64,000 nucleotides of DNA, taken from the NCBI RefSeq assembly GCF_003670115.1, contig NZ_QQTY01000003.1, positions 62,001 to 126,000 of the forward strand. Reading direction: 5' to 3'. Positions 53,349 to 62,977 of the stretch are shown piece after piece. Origin of the DNA: Natronorubrum halophilum (GTDB lineage Archaea > Halobacteriota > Halobacteria > Halobacteriales > Natrialbaceae). The notes beneath the pieces are model-generated. The model did not search any database. It saw only the letters and a list, made by a program, of their open reading frames with translations, and was not told the DNA's origin. The position numbers were made by a program, and so were the translations under genes. Within the stretch, counting starts at the first letter, position 1. Every line of letters begins with the position of its first letter.

Positions 53349-54476
53349 ATGATCCCGAACGGAGACGTCGACGCTGAGTGGTTGCGATCGAGAGGCTGGT
53401 GGTGGGCGTTCGCGTTCGCGCTCTCGATTGTGTTGATCGCTGCATTGCGCGACTATCTCGGTTGGATCGTCTTCGGGATCTTCCTGTACTACGTCGCTCG
53501 CCCCATCTCGAGGCGGCTCCACCAACGCGGATTCTCGTCGGGAACGAGCGCCGCCGTGACGCTCGTTCTCATTGTCCTTCCCTTCGTTGGTGTCCTATTC
53601 GTTATCATGTCGCTTGCGATCATTCAGATCGCTACGCTGGAGGTAACCGATTTTGACGTCGTTCTCGAACGGCTTTTTCCGAGAGTAGATGCCGACGAAC
53701 TTCCGACGACCGAACCCGAACTGTATCCGTTCGCGGAGGATCTCGCAACCGATCCGAGGCTTAGCACCATTGTGCAGTGGCTCAGCGGGCTCGTCGGTCA
53801 ATTTCTCACTGCATCGTATTTGTTGCTCGTTACGTTTCTGTTTGCGTTCTTTCTGGTCCGCGACGAACGCCAAATCGGGCGGTGGCTTCGAACCGAGATC
53901 ATCGGGGAGAAACCCAACGTAACGACGTATCTACGGAACGTTGACGAGGGATTGCAGTCCGTCTTTTTCGGATATACGCTGACGATTCTCGCGATCGTGC
54001 TGTTAGCTGGCGTCGTATACACAGGGCTCAACGTGATCGCGCCGACGGGGCTCGAGATTCCACAGGTCCTTTTGCTGGCGATCGTGACCGGGCTCGCGTC
54101 GGTGATTCCGCTCGTCGGCCGGAACATCGTGTACGCAAGTATCGTCGGCTACCTCGCACTGACAGCGATTCGAACGGACCCCACCGCCCTCTGGTTTCCC
54201 GTCGCGTTCTACGTCGTCATGGGTCTCTTGTTCGATGGCGTCATCCGAACCTACGTGCGACCGATTCTTTCGGGACGAATGTTTCCGACGGGGCTAGTAC
54301 TATTTGCGTACATCTTAGGCCCGCCAATCTTCGGCTGGTACGGAATTTTTCTCGGCCCAGTCATCATGGTCGTCACAGTAGTGTTCGTTCAACACCAATT
54401 ACCACGATTGCTCCACGGCGATCATCATTCTCCCGGAACCTCTGAGTATAGCGATCACGATTCGGAGAATCCGTGA
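53349..54476 (+). CDS. AI-2E family transporter
   Basis: The 375-residue membrane protein has eight helices with the AI-2E (UPF0118) pattern, IVFGIFLYYVARPISRRLHQ, VLLAIVTGLASVIPLVGRNI and ILSGRMFPTGLVLFAYILGP. The conserved Pro-Gly region near residue 335 is present. Members act in transport of AI-2 or Na+/H+ exchange, so the substrate is uncertain. Confidence 0.92.
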   Translation: MIPNGDVDAEWLRSRGWWWAFAFALSIVLIAALRDYLGWIVFGIFLYYVARPISRRLHQRGFSSGTSAAVTLVLIVLPFVGVLFVIMSLAIIQIATLEVTDFDVVLERLFPRVDADELPTTEPELYPFAEDLATDPRLSTIVQWLSGLVGQFLTASYLLLVTFLFAFFLVRDERQIGRWLRTEIIGEKPNVTTYLRNVDEGLQSVFFGYTLTILAIVLLAGVVYTGLNVIAPTGLEIPQVLLLAIVTGLASVIPLVGRNIVYASIVGYLALTAIRTDPTALWFPVAFYVVMGLLFDGVIRTYVRPILSGRMFPTGLVLFAYILGPPIFGWYGIFLGPVIMVVTVVFVQHQLPRLLHGDHHSPGTSEYSDHDSENP

Positions 54477-54505
54477 TAGACGACGTTTCTACCCCGGAAT
54501 TTTAC

Positions 54506-54850
54506 CTAGCCTTCTGAGTATTCGTCCGCAACCAAATCGGCTGTAACCCCGTCACAGTTCCAACCCCGAACAGAAGGGGTAGACAGTACGTCGCCGCTCG
54601 ATACAGAAGCGTCGCAGCCGTCGCGTCCGCTGCCGGCACGTCTGCAGTCGTAACGAGCAACAGGATGGATACCGATTCGACGCTTCCAAGGCCCCGGAAG
54701 GGGGAGAACGTTCGTTATCCCACCGAGTGGAACAAGGAAGAGGACTACTTCGGGCGGGACCGCGTAACCAACGGCGTAGAGGGTGAGCCAGAGTGCGCTC
54801 GAGAGGAGCAACCAGCCGCTCGTCGAGTACGCGAGTTCGTGTTTTACTGT
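54506..54850 (-). pseudogene. YbhN/LPG synthase-type membrane protein, C-terminal relic
   Basis: The minus strand reads WLTLYAVGYAVPPEVVLFLV and PLGGITNVLPLPG, then in another frame SILLLVTTADVPAADATAAT and LLYRAATYCLPLLFGVGTVT. These are the end of a lysylphosphatidylglycerol synthase TM-region (YbhN) protein. The N-terminus is missing and a frameshift splits the rest. Confidence 0.75.
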
Positions 54851-54943
54851 CCGCGGTGTGATTTCGCGTCTCTGGTGAGCCTGCGGTCAGTGTTCGAATA
54901 TCGGATGCTGACTTCGATCCGTCAATCTATGCTTAGCGTTCCG

Positions 54944-55747
54944 TCAGCCGGAAATGAGTAGCGGTGACATGATCGCGATGCCGATGACCAACCCGACCGC
55001 CAGTTCGAGCCGTCCGCTGCCGGAGAGCTGTGATCCCCGCGTGCGCGCTTCCGGAAGGAGTTCGAAAATAACGAGGAAAATCATCGCACCGGCCGCAAAA
55101 CCCAGTCCGATTGGGAGCACCGCTCGAGTGACGTTGACGAAGTAGAAGGCGATCACCGCCGCAATCGGTTGTGGTAAACTCGAGAACAACACCCATCCCA
55201 GGATCTTGGTGTTCGATAACCCGGCGGTTTTCAGCGGAATCGCGACCGCTAACCCTTCGGGGACGTTTTGGATCGCAATAGCCGTGGTGACGAAGACGGC
55301 GAGTAGTGGAACGGTAAACCTGAGGACGTCAATGCCACGACCTCCAACCGGTAGATCCGCGAACGCGACGCCGACCGCGACGCCTTCGGGAAAGCTGTGG
55401 ACGGTTAGCGTCCCGACGATGAGTACTAACTGTCTGAAATCGGCTTCTGAGATCGTTTCCGGGTGGAATTCGTAGTTCGAAAGCGCCCGCTTTGCGACAA
55501 TAACGAGGCCGACCCCGGCCACAGCACCGCCAACGACGAGTAACGGTGATCCCTGTCGGAGTCCTTCCGGGAGCAGTCCGAAGAGGGAGGCAGAAAGCAT
55601 GACGCCCGACGCGAGTCCCCAGAGGACGACGTAAATCTGGTCACTGATTTCATCGATGAAAAAGAACGGAAGCGCGCCTAATCCGGCGGCCAAATTAGTG
55701 AGGATGGCAGCGACGAGGACGAACGTCAAATCTTGGAGGAAGGTCAT
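54944..55747 (-). CDS. ZIP-family metal transporter (second copy in the window)
   Basis: The 267-residue protein starts MTFLQDLTFVLVAAILTNLA and has the ZIP motifs HSFPEGVAVGVAFADLP and QNVPEGLAVAIPLKT. It lacks the acidic/His loop of the 39163 copy and is shorter. It transports divalent metals. Confidence 0.92.
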   Translation of the reverse strand: MTFLQDLTFVLVAAILTNLAAGLGALPFFFIDEISDQIYVVLWGLASGVMLSASLFGLLPEGLRQGSPLLVVGGAVAGVGLVIVAKRALSNYEFHPETISEADFRQLVLIVGTLTVHSFPEGVAVGVAFADLPVGGRGIDVLRFTVPLLAVFVTTAIAIQNVPEGLAVAIPLKTAGLSNTKILGWVLFSSLPQPIAAVIAFYFVNVTRAVLPIGLGFAAGAMIFLVIFELLPEARTRGSQLSGSGRLELAVGLVIGIAIMSPLLISG

Positions 55748-55871
55748 GGATAGCGGGCGCCGCGTGGACGTACACGTATGTTCGGAGGATACAATAAGCT
55801 GTCTCGGTCTCGGTTCCCTGGCGCGGTATTCACCGAGGAAAAGTCAGTGTCCAGACTGATCACCCACCAGG

Positions 55872-56110
55872 GTGGGGATCGATACTGTCGAATGTCGTAG
55901 TCGCGAGCGAGCCGCGGTTTCATTACTCGTTCCCGCGATCGTCTTCGCCGTCGCAGGGGTAGCGGTGTATTTGGCCGGCGTCCAGCTATCCGACACCACC
56001 GACGTTCTCTCCGTTCGCTGGGGCTTAGGCGAAGCGCTCAGCGGCCTCCTTTTGCTGGCGATCGCGACAAATTTTCCCGAGTTCGTCATCACGACCAGCG
56101 CGGCGGCGCC
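55872..56110 (+). pseudogene. Na+/Ca2+ exchanger N-terminal fragment
   Basis: From a GTG the frame reads SLLVPAIVFAVAGVAVYLAG and LGEALSGLLLLAIATNFPEF, then VITTSAAAP. The ATN-PE motif marks the alpha-repeat of CaCA exchangers (usually ATNLPE). Everything after is lost; a short coding-like tail (KERGVITDLKRLLSELVT) at 56145-56273 belongs to something else. Confidence 0.65.
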
Positions 56111-56264
56111 CTCGAGTGGAGCAGTTCGACCCTCGTCGACGGGATGGGCGTGAGCGGCGCTCTGTCCGGTGCGAGTGCGCTCGCGGCGGAACCCACTTTG
56201 TCACCTCGTTCCAGCAAAGAGCGTGGCGTGATTACAGATTTGAAACGGTTGTTGTCCGAATTGG

Positions 56265-57689
56265 TCACGTGAGTGCCTTCTCTGTCCACTCAAAAAATGG
56301 ATCGTCAGTGCTCTCCATCTCCTCGAGAAGTGCTTCCTGCAAACAGTGACGCACTGACTCGTACTCGGGGTGATCGATCAGATTGCGAAGTTCGTGCGGG
56401 TCTGAATCGTGATCGTACAGTTCGTCGATATCGAACGCGTTATGAACGTATTTGAAACGGTGGCTCGCGAGCATCCGCTGTGAGTAGAATCCAAACTCGT
56501 CGCCGTGATACTCCGCGAAAACCCGTTGCGGCCAATCCGCCGGTGTCGTTCCTTCGAGAAGCGGGCGAATACTCCTCCCGTCGATCCCAGAAGGCGCATC
56601 GAGACCGGCGATATCGAGAATCGTCGGCATGTGGTCGTGCAGTTGGACGAATTCCGTACAGACCGATCCGGGCTCGACGACGTCCGGCCATCGAACGACA
56701 AGCGGGACGTGGTACGTCTCCTCGTACATGAGGGGTCCCTTGTTGAACTGTCGGTGACTCCCGGTGAAGTCGCCGTGGTCCGAAGTGTGGACGACGACGG
56801 TGTTCTCCGTTAATCCGAGTTCGTCAAGCGCGGCGAGCAGGCGGTCGACCTGATCTGCGATAAACGACACGTACCCGAAGTACTTGCTCACGATCGCCGC
56901 CCAGTCGTCCCAGTCGAAGCTACGGACGCCTCGATTGGCGAGTTGCAACTCGTGAATACGCGGTTTACCGTCGAAGGTTTCCGAATACGACGACCACGGC
57001 TCGATCTCTTCGGGATCGTACATCGAGGCGTACGGCTCCGGAACGACGTACGGATGATGCGGACCCGGATAGTCGAGTCGGTGAAGAAAGGGAGTATCAT
57101 CGTCTGCATACCGACGGAGGCGATCGATCGTGAGTTCCGTGTAATAGTACGTCCGCGTGGCCTCGATCGGAATCGGCAGTGTTGCCGAGATGAGATCCGG
57201 ATCGTCGGAGTGATCCGTATACAACTCGTCTTCGAGATCGATTTCGTCGGAATCGATGCCGAACGAGCGATGATACGCGCGAAGTGTATCGTCCAACACG
57301 TTGGAGTCAGTTCCTTGGTAATGATCGAAACCAAAGTGTTCCGGACGTTGGTCTCGTCCGACGTGCCACTTCCCGACGTAGCTGGTTTCGTACCCAGCTG
57401 CTTGGAGCGATCGGGCGAACGTCGGAAACCGCTCTGGGAGATTCCGAAGGACAGCTTCCTCTTCATGGCAGTTGTTCAACATGCCGTGGTTATGTGGATA
57501 CAGGCCGGTAAGTAGCGACGCCCTCGCACTGGTGCAGATGCTGCTCGGTGTGTAGGCGCGTTCGAAGTGCATACCTTCTGCTCGCAATCGATCGTACCCT
57601 GACGTTCGCACTTCCGGTCCGTCGGATGCGCTGACATCGTAACGCTCCTGGTCGGTGACTAGGAGGAGCACGTTTGGTCGAGTTACCAT
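56265..57689 (-). CDS. Sulfatase
   Basis: The 474-residue protein from the ATG at 57689 has the N-terminal metal site NVLLLVTDQERYD, the formylglycine-type motif SSICTSARASLLTGLYPHNH, and DHGDFTGSHRQFNKGP. The motif reads CTSAR, where position three is Ser rather than the usual Pro or Ala, as in some archaeal sulfatases. Length is normal. It probably acts on sulfated polysaccharide or glycan, and an activating enzyme would be needed from elsewhere. Confidence 0.9.
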   Translation of the reverse strand: MVTRPNVLLLVTDQERYDVSASDGPEVRTSGYDRLRAEGMHFERAYTPSSICTSARASLLTGLYPHNHGMLNNCHEEEAVLRNLPERFPTFARSLQAAGYETSYVGKWHVGRDQRPEHFGFDHYQGTDSNVLDDTLRAYHRSFGIDSDEIDLEDELYTDHSDDPDLISATLPIPIEATRTYYYTELTIDRLRRYADDDTPFLHRLDYPGPHHPYVVPEPYASMYDPEEIEPWSSYSETFDGKPRIHELQLANRGVRSFDWDDWAAIVSKYFGYVSFIADQVDRLLAALDELGLTENTVVVHTSDHGDFTGSHRQFNKGPLMYEETYHVPLVVRWPDVVEPGSVCTEFVQLHDHMPTILDIAGLDAPSGIDGRSIRPLLEGTTPADWPQRVFAEYHGDEFGFYSQRMLASHRFKYVHNAFDIDELYDHDSDPHELRNLIDHPEYESVRHCLQEALLEEMESTDDPFFEWTEKALT

Positions 57690-57883
57690 GCAGACTCGCC
57701 AACATCCGGACGTAAAAATTGATTTCCTGGTTTCATTTGATCGTTTTGTAATACGTGAGTAGGGTGGTGTTCGTCCGTAATCGTAAACAGCGAGATCGAA
57801 TCTATAACGGGTGAACGGGGTCGATTCGAGCAACAAATCGGGCTTCTGTGGGCTCCACTCGTTGATTTTTCACGCTTCGCGTA

Positions 57884-59059
57884 GTGAAGCACACTGTGAC
57901 GGACGTTCATGTCTTCCTCACAGTGGGGATCGCTCTCGCTGGAGCGCTCGTTCTCGGCGAACTCGTCGAACGAGCAGGCGAGCCAATCATTCTGGGTGAA
58001 ATCCTCGTCGGTGTCATCCTCGGTGTGCACGTCCTCGGGATCGTCGATCCGTCAGGAACGTTCGCGGTACTCGCCGCGATCGGTTCGATGCTGTTGTTGT
58101 TCGACGCTGGTTACGAGGAGATCGATCTCGGCGACCTCGAGCGTGGTGGCGTCCCTGTCGCTATCATTGCGCTATTTGGTGCGGGACTCCCAGCGATAAT
58201 CGGCGTCGCGATCGGACTCGCTTTTGGGTACTCGCTCGCTGCGAGCGGAATCCTGGCAATTACAATGGGTGTCACGTCAATCGGGATCACCGCGCGAGTA
58301 TTTCTCGACCTCGATCGTCTCGACACGCGTTACGGTCTTCACGTGATAGGCGCGGCAGTTACCGCCGAAATAGGTGGTCTCATTGCCTTTTCGCTGCTAC
58401 TGACGACGCAACAAGCTGGAGCATCGGCCGGTCAATACGTGCGCATTTTCGGACTCATCGCTGTGTTCTTTCTCGGGATAATCGTCGTTCAACGGTTTCT
58501 GATTGAACGAGTGTCTCGCGTTCTCGCCCGGTTTCAACAACCAGGCGCGGATCTGCTGGGTATCATGGGAGTATTATTTCTGTTCGGGTACGCGGCTGAC
58601 GCAGCCGGGTTAGACGTGATCGTCGGCGGCTTGATCACCGGACTAATCGTCGGGAGCGAACGTCGATTTCGCGACGTGGAAATCCGCGGGGGCATCGTCG
58701 GGATCGCCTACGGAGTGTTCATTCCGTTATTCTTCGTTAACGTTGGCGCTCAGATGGATCCGTCTGTCCTTTTTCAGTTTGACCTACTCGTTATCGCTGT
58801 CGTCACGGCGGGTGTGTTTGCGAAAATTAGTGGCAGTTATCTCAGTGCGTGGATCGTCGGCCACCCGAGCGATGAAGCGCTGATTGTTGGGGTCGGAATG
58901 CTTCCCCGCGCTGGCGTTGAGCTAGTCGTGGTAACTGGGGCGCTCGCCGAAGGGATTATCGATCAACGACTGTTTTCGGCGGTTCTCGCACTCGTACTCG
59001 TTTCCGTGCTTTCGACGCCCCCTCTTTTGAAGCGGGCAATCAACCGGATGGATCGGTGA
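57884..59059 (+). CDS. Cation:proton antiporter (CPA2-like)
   Basis: The 391-residue protein from a GTG has about twelve helices and the CPA2 core: VELGELVERAGEPIILGEIL in shortened form LVERAGEPIILGEIL, AEIGGLIAFSLLLTTQQAG and MLPRAGVELVVVTGALAEG. It lacks a long C-terminal NAD-binding domain. It exchanges Na+ or K+ for H+. A promoter-like region lies before it. Confidence 0.9.
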   Translation: MKHTVTDVHVFLTVGIALAGALVLGELVERAGEPIILGEILVGVILGVHVLGIVDPSGTFAVLAAIGSMLLLFDAGYEEIDLGDLERGGVPVAIIALFGAGLPAIIGVAIGLAFGYSLAASGILAITMGVTSIGITARVFLDLDRLDTRYGLHVIGAAVTAEIGGLIAFSLLLTTQQAGASAGQYVRIFGLIAVFFLGIIVVQRFLIERVSRVLARFQQPGADLLGIMGVLFLFGYAADAAGLDVIVGGLITGLIVGSERRFRDVEIRGGIVGIAYGVFIPLFFVNVGAQMDPSVLFQFDLLVIAVVTAGVFAKISGSYLSAWIVGHPSDEALIVGVGMLPRAGVELVVVTGALAEGIIDQRLFSAVLALVLVSVLSTPPLLKRAINRMDR

Positions 59060-59304
59060 ATCAATCACCCCTTCTGACCGAATGAGCTCCCGTTTCGAAT
59101 CGTCAGCAATGCTCTCGATTGGAATGCCTTCTATGCGGTGCTGGAGAGACTAGGGATGATCACGTGTTCACAACCACACGTATTGAGTAGGTCAACCCCA
59201 ACTTCTGGAGCAAATGTTGCCGTCGTTGGAGATAATGTTGAGCTTGGCTCTGAAGACACGGTTCTCTTAGAATATACTCATAAAACAGACAGGTTCATTT
59301 TGAG

Positions 59305-59639
59305 GGCATCGTCTAGTTAGCGTGATTTGAGAAGCGAGCAGGTCGTAGAGTTAGTTTGGATCTCTCTGACGCAGAGTTTCTCGTCGGTGATGCTGGATAT
59401 CTGACTGCACTCTCTCGCTTCGGATTGGGCGGTCACCTCGACTATGTCAACCGAAGCCACATCGAAAGGTGGTTTCATACCCTCAAAATGCGGATCGACC
59501 GCTTCCATAATTCGTAGGTTGGTAGTCGGGCAAGCGTTAGAGAGTGGCTTGAACAGTTCGCACACTACTATAACACACAGCGACCGCACCAACCACTCAA
59601 CTAACAACCGCCAGCGGAGGTGCTAAACTAGACAGTGCC
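59305..59639 (+). mobile_element. Decayed IS6-family element
   Basis: Left end GGCATCGTCTAGTT differs in two bases from the 12268 element; right end CTAGACAGTGCC is perfect and ends at 59639. In between only the second part of the transposase remains, with FLVGDAGYLTALSRFGLGGH, ERWFHTLKMRIDRFHNS followed by a stop, and HYYNTQRPHQPLN followed by another stop. It is a dead copy. Confidence 0.85.
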
Positions 59640-59923
59640 CTTGAGACGGTCGTCGTCACACCGATAGTCCGTCGGCGTTCACTCGAGTTCCGCCTCGTCG
59701 CCCGAGACAGGCGGCGTGACGCCGAGGCGATCTTCGACGAACGCGGCCACGTCGCCGGCGAACGCCTCGACTTCGGCCCAGTCCGTGAACTCGATGTCCC
59801 CCGACGCGTCGGCCTCGGGCATCTCGGAAATAGTTCGCTTGGCGATCTGCTTCATCAGCAGCCGCTTAAGGAAGCCGTACTCCGAGTAGCGCAGCGCACC
59901 GTCGAAGAAGCCGACCCGATCGG
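59640..59923. repeat. Copy B of the 284-bp duplicated segment
   Basis: It matches 43104-43387 with ten differences in 284 bases. Its left border is exactly the right end of the decayed IS6 element and its right border joins a UspA start sequence. So recombination or IS-mediated capture made this copy. Confidence 0.9.
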
Positions 59924-59966
59924 CCTTGTCGCTCCCGTCGACGGCGATCAAAATCCGGCCGTACAT
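59679..59966 (-). CDS. UspA-flavodoxin chimera
   Basis: The 95-residue frame starts MYGRILIAVDGSDKAD, a UspA N-terminus, and continues in frame with RVGFFDGALRYSEYGFLKRL, the C-terminal half of the flavodoxin-like protein at 43143, down to the same end DEAELE. Neither partner domain is complete, so it probably has no normal function, but the frame is open. It is a product of the duplication. Confidence 0.7.
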   Translation of the reverse strand: MYGRILIAVDGSDKADRVGFFDGALRYSEYGFLKRLLMKQIAKRTISEMPEADASGDIEFTDWAEVEAFAGDVAAFVEDRLGVTPPVSGDEAELE

Positions 59967-60246
59967 GTCCCACCCCTCGACTCCTACGTTCTTCGCCAGC
60001 AGGCTGGGACGACACTACTCGTCTCGGGCGTTCTGTTTGAATTGTCATCTCGTAAGCATCTGTTTCAGAGTTTGTAGACCAGACAGACGTGCAAGAGGGA
60101 AGCACTTCACGCACGAACCCGCTCGGCTGTCAGACATAGTTCAACGACGTCGTCGAAGCGAGGATATTTCACTCGAACGTTCTTCGAATCTTATCGCTGG
60201 TTCGATTCATACCCCTGTTCGGAGAAGGCACGGTACCGAGAACATC

Positions 60247-61494
60247 ATGCGTTCACCATCCACTCACGATCGAACGTTGACCGATTACGGACCGATCGTC
60301 GGTTCCGACCGAATTCGGCACATACAGACGCTCGCAGACAACCTCAGTGAGACTCGAGTGCTCCACGTCAATTCGGCGGCGTCCGGCGGCGGCGTCGCGG
60401 AACTGCTTCGATCGCTCGTTCCGCTGTTCATGGACGTGGGAGTAGAGACCGATTGGTTCGTCATGGATGCCGGTGAGTCGTTCTTCGACGTGACGAAATC
60501 GCTCCACAACGGTCTGCAGGGGGACGAGATCACGCTGACCGATGAGATGAAGGCGACGTACCGCACCGTTACCGAACGAAACGCTACCGCGGTTACGAAT
60601 GCGTACGATATCATCGTCTTGCACGATCCACAGCCGCTTGGGATGATTTCGTTCCTGAAAGACCGATATCCAGACACTACGTTCGTCTGGCGCTGCCATC
60701 TCGACGTAACGTCCCCGGCGCGGTCGATCCTCGAGTTCGTCTCGGATTACGTTCGTCGATTCGATCACGTCGTGTTCAGTCGGGCCGCGTACGGACGGGA
60801 GGTCGCCGGCCCTGCATCGACCGTTATCCATCCCGCTATCGATCCACTGGGAGAAAAGAATCGGCGACTCGATCAAGCGGAGGCGGCCATCGAACGCAAT
60901 CGGTTAGAAGCCGATGGTCTCTCATTCGATGTGCCCGTAGTGACCCAGGTATCCCGATTCGATCCGTGGAAGGACCACTCAGGAGTGATAGACGCCTTTC
61001 GTCGAATCAAAACGATCGTCCCAAACGCACGACTGGTTCTGGTAGGTGGAATGGCGGACGACGACCCGGAAGGCGTCGAGATCTACGACCGCACCGTCGC
61101 AAAGGTGTCCGACGATACGGACGTCCACGTTCTGACGGATCTCCCCGATACGACCGTCAACTTCCTGCAACGACACGCGGACGTCGTCGTTCAGAAGTCG
61201 TTACGGGAGGGGTTCGGACTCGTAGTTTCGGAGGCGCTCTGGAAGCGAACGCCGGTGATCGGATCGAACGTCGGCGGGATTCCGCTTCAAATAGCCGACG
61301 CCGAAAACGGCTACCTCGTCGAGCCAACCGATCTCGAGACCGTTTCGGATCGAATGATACGCCTGCTCACCGACGGATCGCTCCGTCAGCAGTTGGGAAA
61401 TCACGGACGTATGACCATTCGGAAACAGTTCCTGCTGCCTCGCCAACTCGCGGACTGTCTCGAGTTGTTCGGTGAACTCAGAGACACAGTGTAA
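60247..61494 (+). CDS. GT4 glycosyltransferase, trehalose synthase TreT-like
   Basis: The 415-residue protein from the ATG at 60247 has the TreT N-terminal pattern RVLHVNSAASGGGVAELLRS, FVWRCHLDVTSP, and the C-terminal GT-B nucleotide-sugar site SLREGFGLVVSEALWKRTP. TreT joins NDP-glucose and glucose to trehalose, a compatible solute; haloarchaea use it under salt or heat stress. Length and motif order match the family. It stands among UspA genes. Confidence 0.88.
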   Translation: MRSPSTHDRTLTDYGPIVGSDRIRHIQTLADNLSETRVLHVNSAASGGGVAELLRSLVPLFMDVGVETDWFVMDAGESFFDVTKSLHNGLQGDEITLTDEMKATYRTVTERNATAVTNAYDIIVLHDPQPLGMISFLKDRYPDTTFVWRCHLDVTSPARSILEFVSDYVRRFDHVVFSRAAYGREVAGPASTVIHPAIDPLGEKNRRLDQAEAAIERNRLEADGLSFDVPVVTQVSRFDPWKDHSGVIDAFRRIKTIVPNARLVLVGGMADDDPEGVEIYDRTVAKVSDDTDVHVLTDLPDTTVNFLQRHADVVVQKSLREGFGLVVSEALWKRTPVIGSNVGGIPLQIADAENGYLVEPTDLETVSDRMIRLLTDGSLRQQLGNHGRMTIRKQFLLPRQLADCLELFGELRDTV

Positions 61495-61523
61495 CGTATC
61501 CGTCTCACAGGCCGGTTTTGGGA

Positions 61524-61985
61524 TCACTCGCTCTCGGGTTGCGGTCCGCCACCCGTCTGTGCCTCTTCGGCGTCACCCCAACCGCCAGCGTCAACGACTT
61601 CGAATAGCTTCTCCCAGTTCTCGTCCCGTCGGTCTTCGGGAAGCTGATCGCGGAGTTGCTGAAAATCAGATGGAGGAACCTGCGTCCGAACGAGATCGAC
61701 GATGACGCGGGCGTGGTACGAAGCCTCGGACGGATCAGTCCCTTCGATTTCGCTCACTCGCGAGACGAACTCCCGCCAGTCGAATCGCTGGCCGTGCTCG
61801 TTGACGGCGCCGGTCATGTACCAGCGGATCTCCATCGGGAGCGAGGCCGCGAGATCCTCGGCTGCGCCGTCCGGAATCCGCTGTCCGAGCGTCATGAGCG
61901 TCGCTCTAATCGCTCGAACGGTTTCACCCGTTCCGGGTAGCTCGAGTCGATGCTGAACCTGACCGGTGAACTCGTCGAAATTCAT
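61524..61985 (-). CDS. DUF2267 protein
   Basis: The 153-residue protein starts MNFDEFTGQVQHRLELPGTG and has the DUF2267 pattern TLMTLGQRIPDGAAEDLAAS followed by LPMEIRWYMTGAVN. The family forms helical bundles of unknown function, often near stress genes. It converges with the TreT gene. Confidence 0.9.
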   Translation of the reverse strand: MNFDEFTGQVQHRLELPGTGETVRAIRATLMTLGQRIPDGAAEDLAASLPMEIRWYMTGAVNEHGQRFDWREFVSRVSEIEGTDPSEASYHARVIVDLVRTQVPPSDFQQLRDQLPEDRRDENWEKLFEVVDAGGWGDAEEAQTGGGPQPESE

Positions 61986-62173
61986 AGCACTCGAAGATTG
62001 CACACCGCTCAGTAGTATAAAACCCCTCTCGTCGGCGTATCAGTTGTCGTTTCGACGAGGGTCGGTGTTCGACGGTCGAGCGAACCCGAAACGAACGTTC
62101 CTCGAACCAACTCCACGACGGACGCACCGAGAGATACCAAAGAATCTCGCGGTTCCGGTACGTATACTGTCGT

Positions 62174-62641
62174 ATGAACGCCCAGCGACTCAAGCGGTTC
62201 CTCGAGTTCTTCGTCATCGGCATCGTTTTCGGCGTCACCGAGGACGTTCTCGCCGTCGTAATCGCGACGGACGCAGCGGTCACGCCGGACGTGATTGGTA
62301 TCGTTGTACTAATTGCGATCCCGTTTGCCGTCCTTTCGGAACTCGTCGTGGATCACCCGAAGTTCCTCCACTTCGATCAACTGGCGCTTCGCATTCGGGG
62401 CGGTCTCTCGAGGGGCGGATCGACCGACGAGACGCTCCCGCCTCGGATCCACCGTGACGGACAGCGAGATCACCTCTTCTCTCCCTCCCATCACCACCAT
62501 CGGTGCAACATCTGCGGAGACGACTACGAGACGGGTGCGCTTCTGCGCGAACACGTCGAACGCAGTCATCCGTCGGTGGACGTTATCTGGTGGATCATCG
62601 CAGAATCGCCGGAGGCCGTTCCTCGGTTTTCTCAGGACTAG
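62174..62641 (+). CDS. Membrane protein with a C-terminal C2H2 finger
   Basis: The 155-residue protein has two helices (FLEFFVIGIVFGVTEDVLAV, DVIGIVVLIAIPFAVLSELV) and a C-terminal zinc finger HRCNICGDDYETGALLREHV, whose Cys pair and His pair fit C2H2. The middle is His/Ser-rich. The combination is rare for a small membrane protein. Confidence 0.8.
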   Translation: MNAQRLKRFLEFFVIGIVFGVTEDVLAVVIATDAAVTPDVIGIVVLIAIPFAVLSELVVDHPKFLHFDQLALRIRGGLSRGGSTDETLPPRIHRDGQRDHLFSPSHHHHRCNICGDDYETGALLREHVERSHPSVDVIWWIIAESPEAVPRFSQD

Positions 62642-62977
62642 GGGCGTCTCGAACGTACCGTCAGCGACTACCGAACCCGCTGCGGACCGGGTCAATTAGC
62701 GACGGACCGCCCTACCGATTCGGTTGTTTCATCCGTTTCGTTCGGTCCGCGAGATGGTTCGAACCTCGAGGATGCGCCGTTTTCGCCCACTGTTCGACGG
62801 CGGGTGGGCGTCGGACGACTCTCGAGCGACGCCGGCACCGCGTAGCCGATAGAACACGCAGCAAACAGTGGACTCGAAGTCGTTCATCGAGCAAAAACCG
62901 AGTAGAACCGACCCGATCATAACATAACTGACATCTGTAAAGTATATGTCCGATCCGAGTGTGATAGAATTACGCCT
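62642..62977. other. Intergenic, no gene seen
   Basis: This stretch lies between the membrane-finger gene and the first UspA gene. Its last part is AT-rich (CATAACATAACTGACATC, AAAGTATATG) and probably holds the UspA promoter. Confidence 0.4.

Noticed and set aside
59138-59320. 60-codon frame after the antiporter (SGANVAVVGDNVELG)
   Set aside because: It is partly protein-like but runs into the decayed IS6 end, and no family could be assigned.
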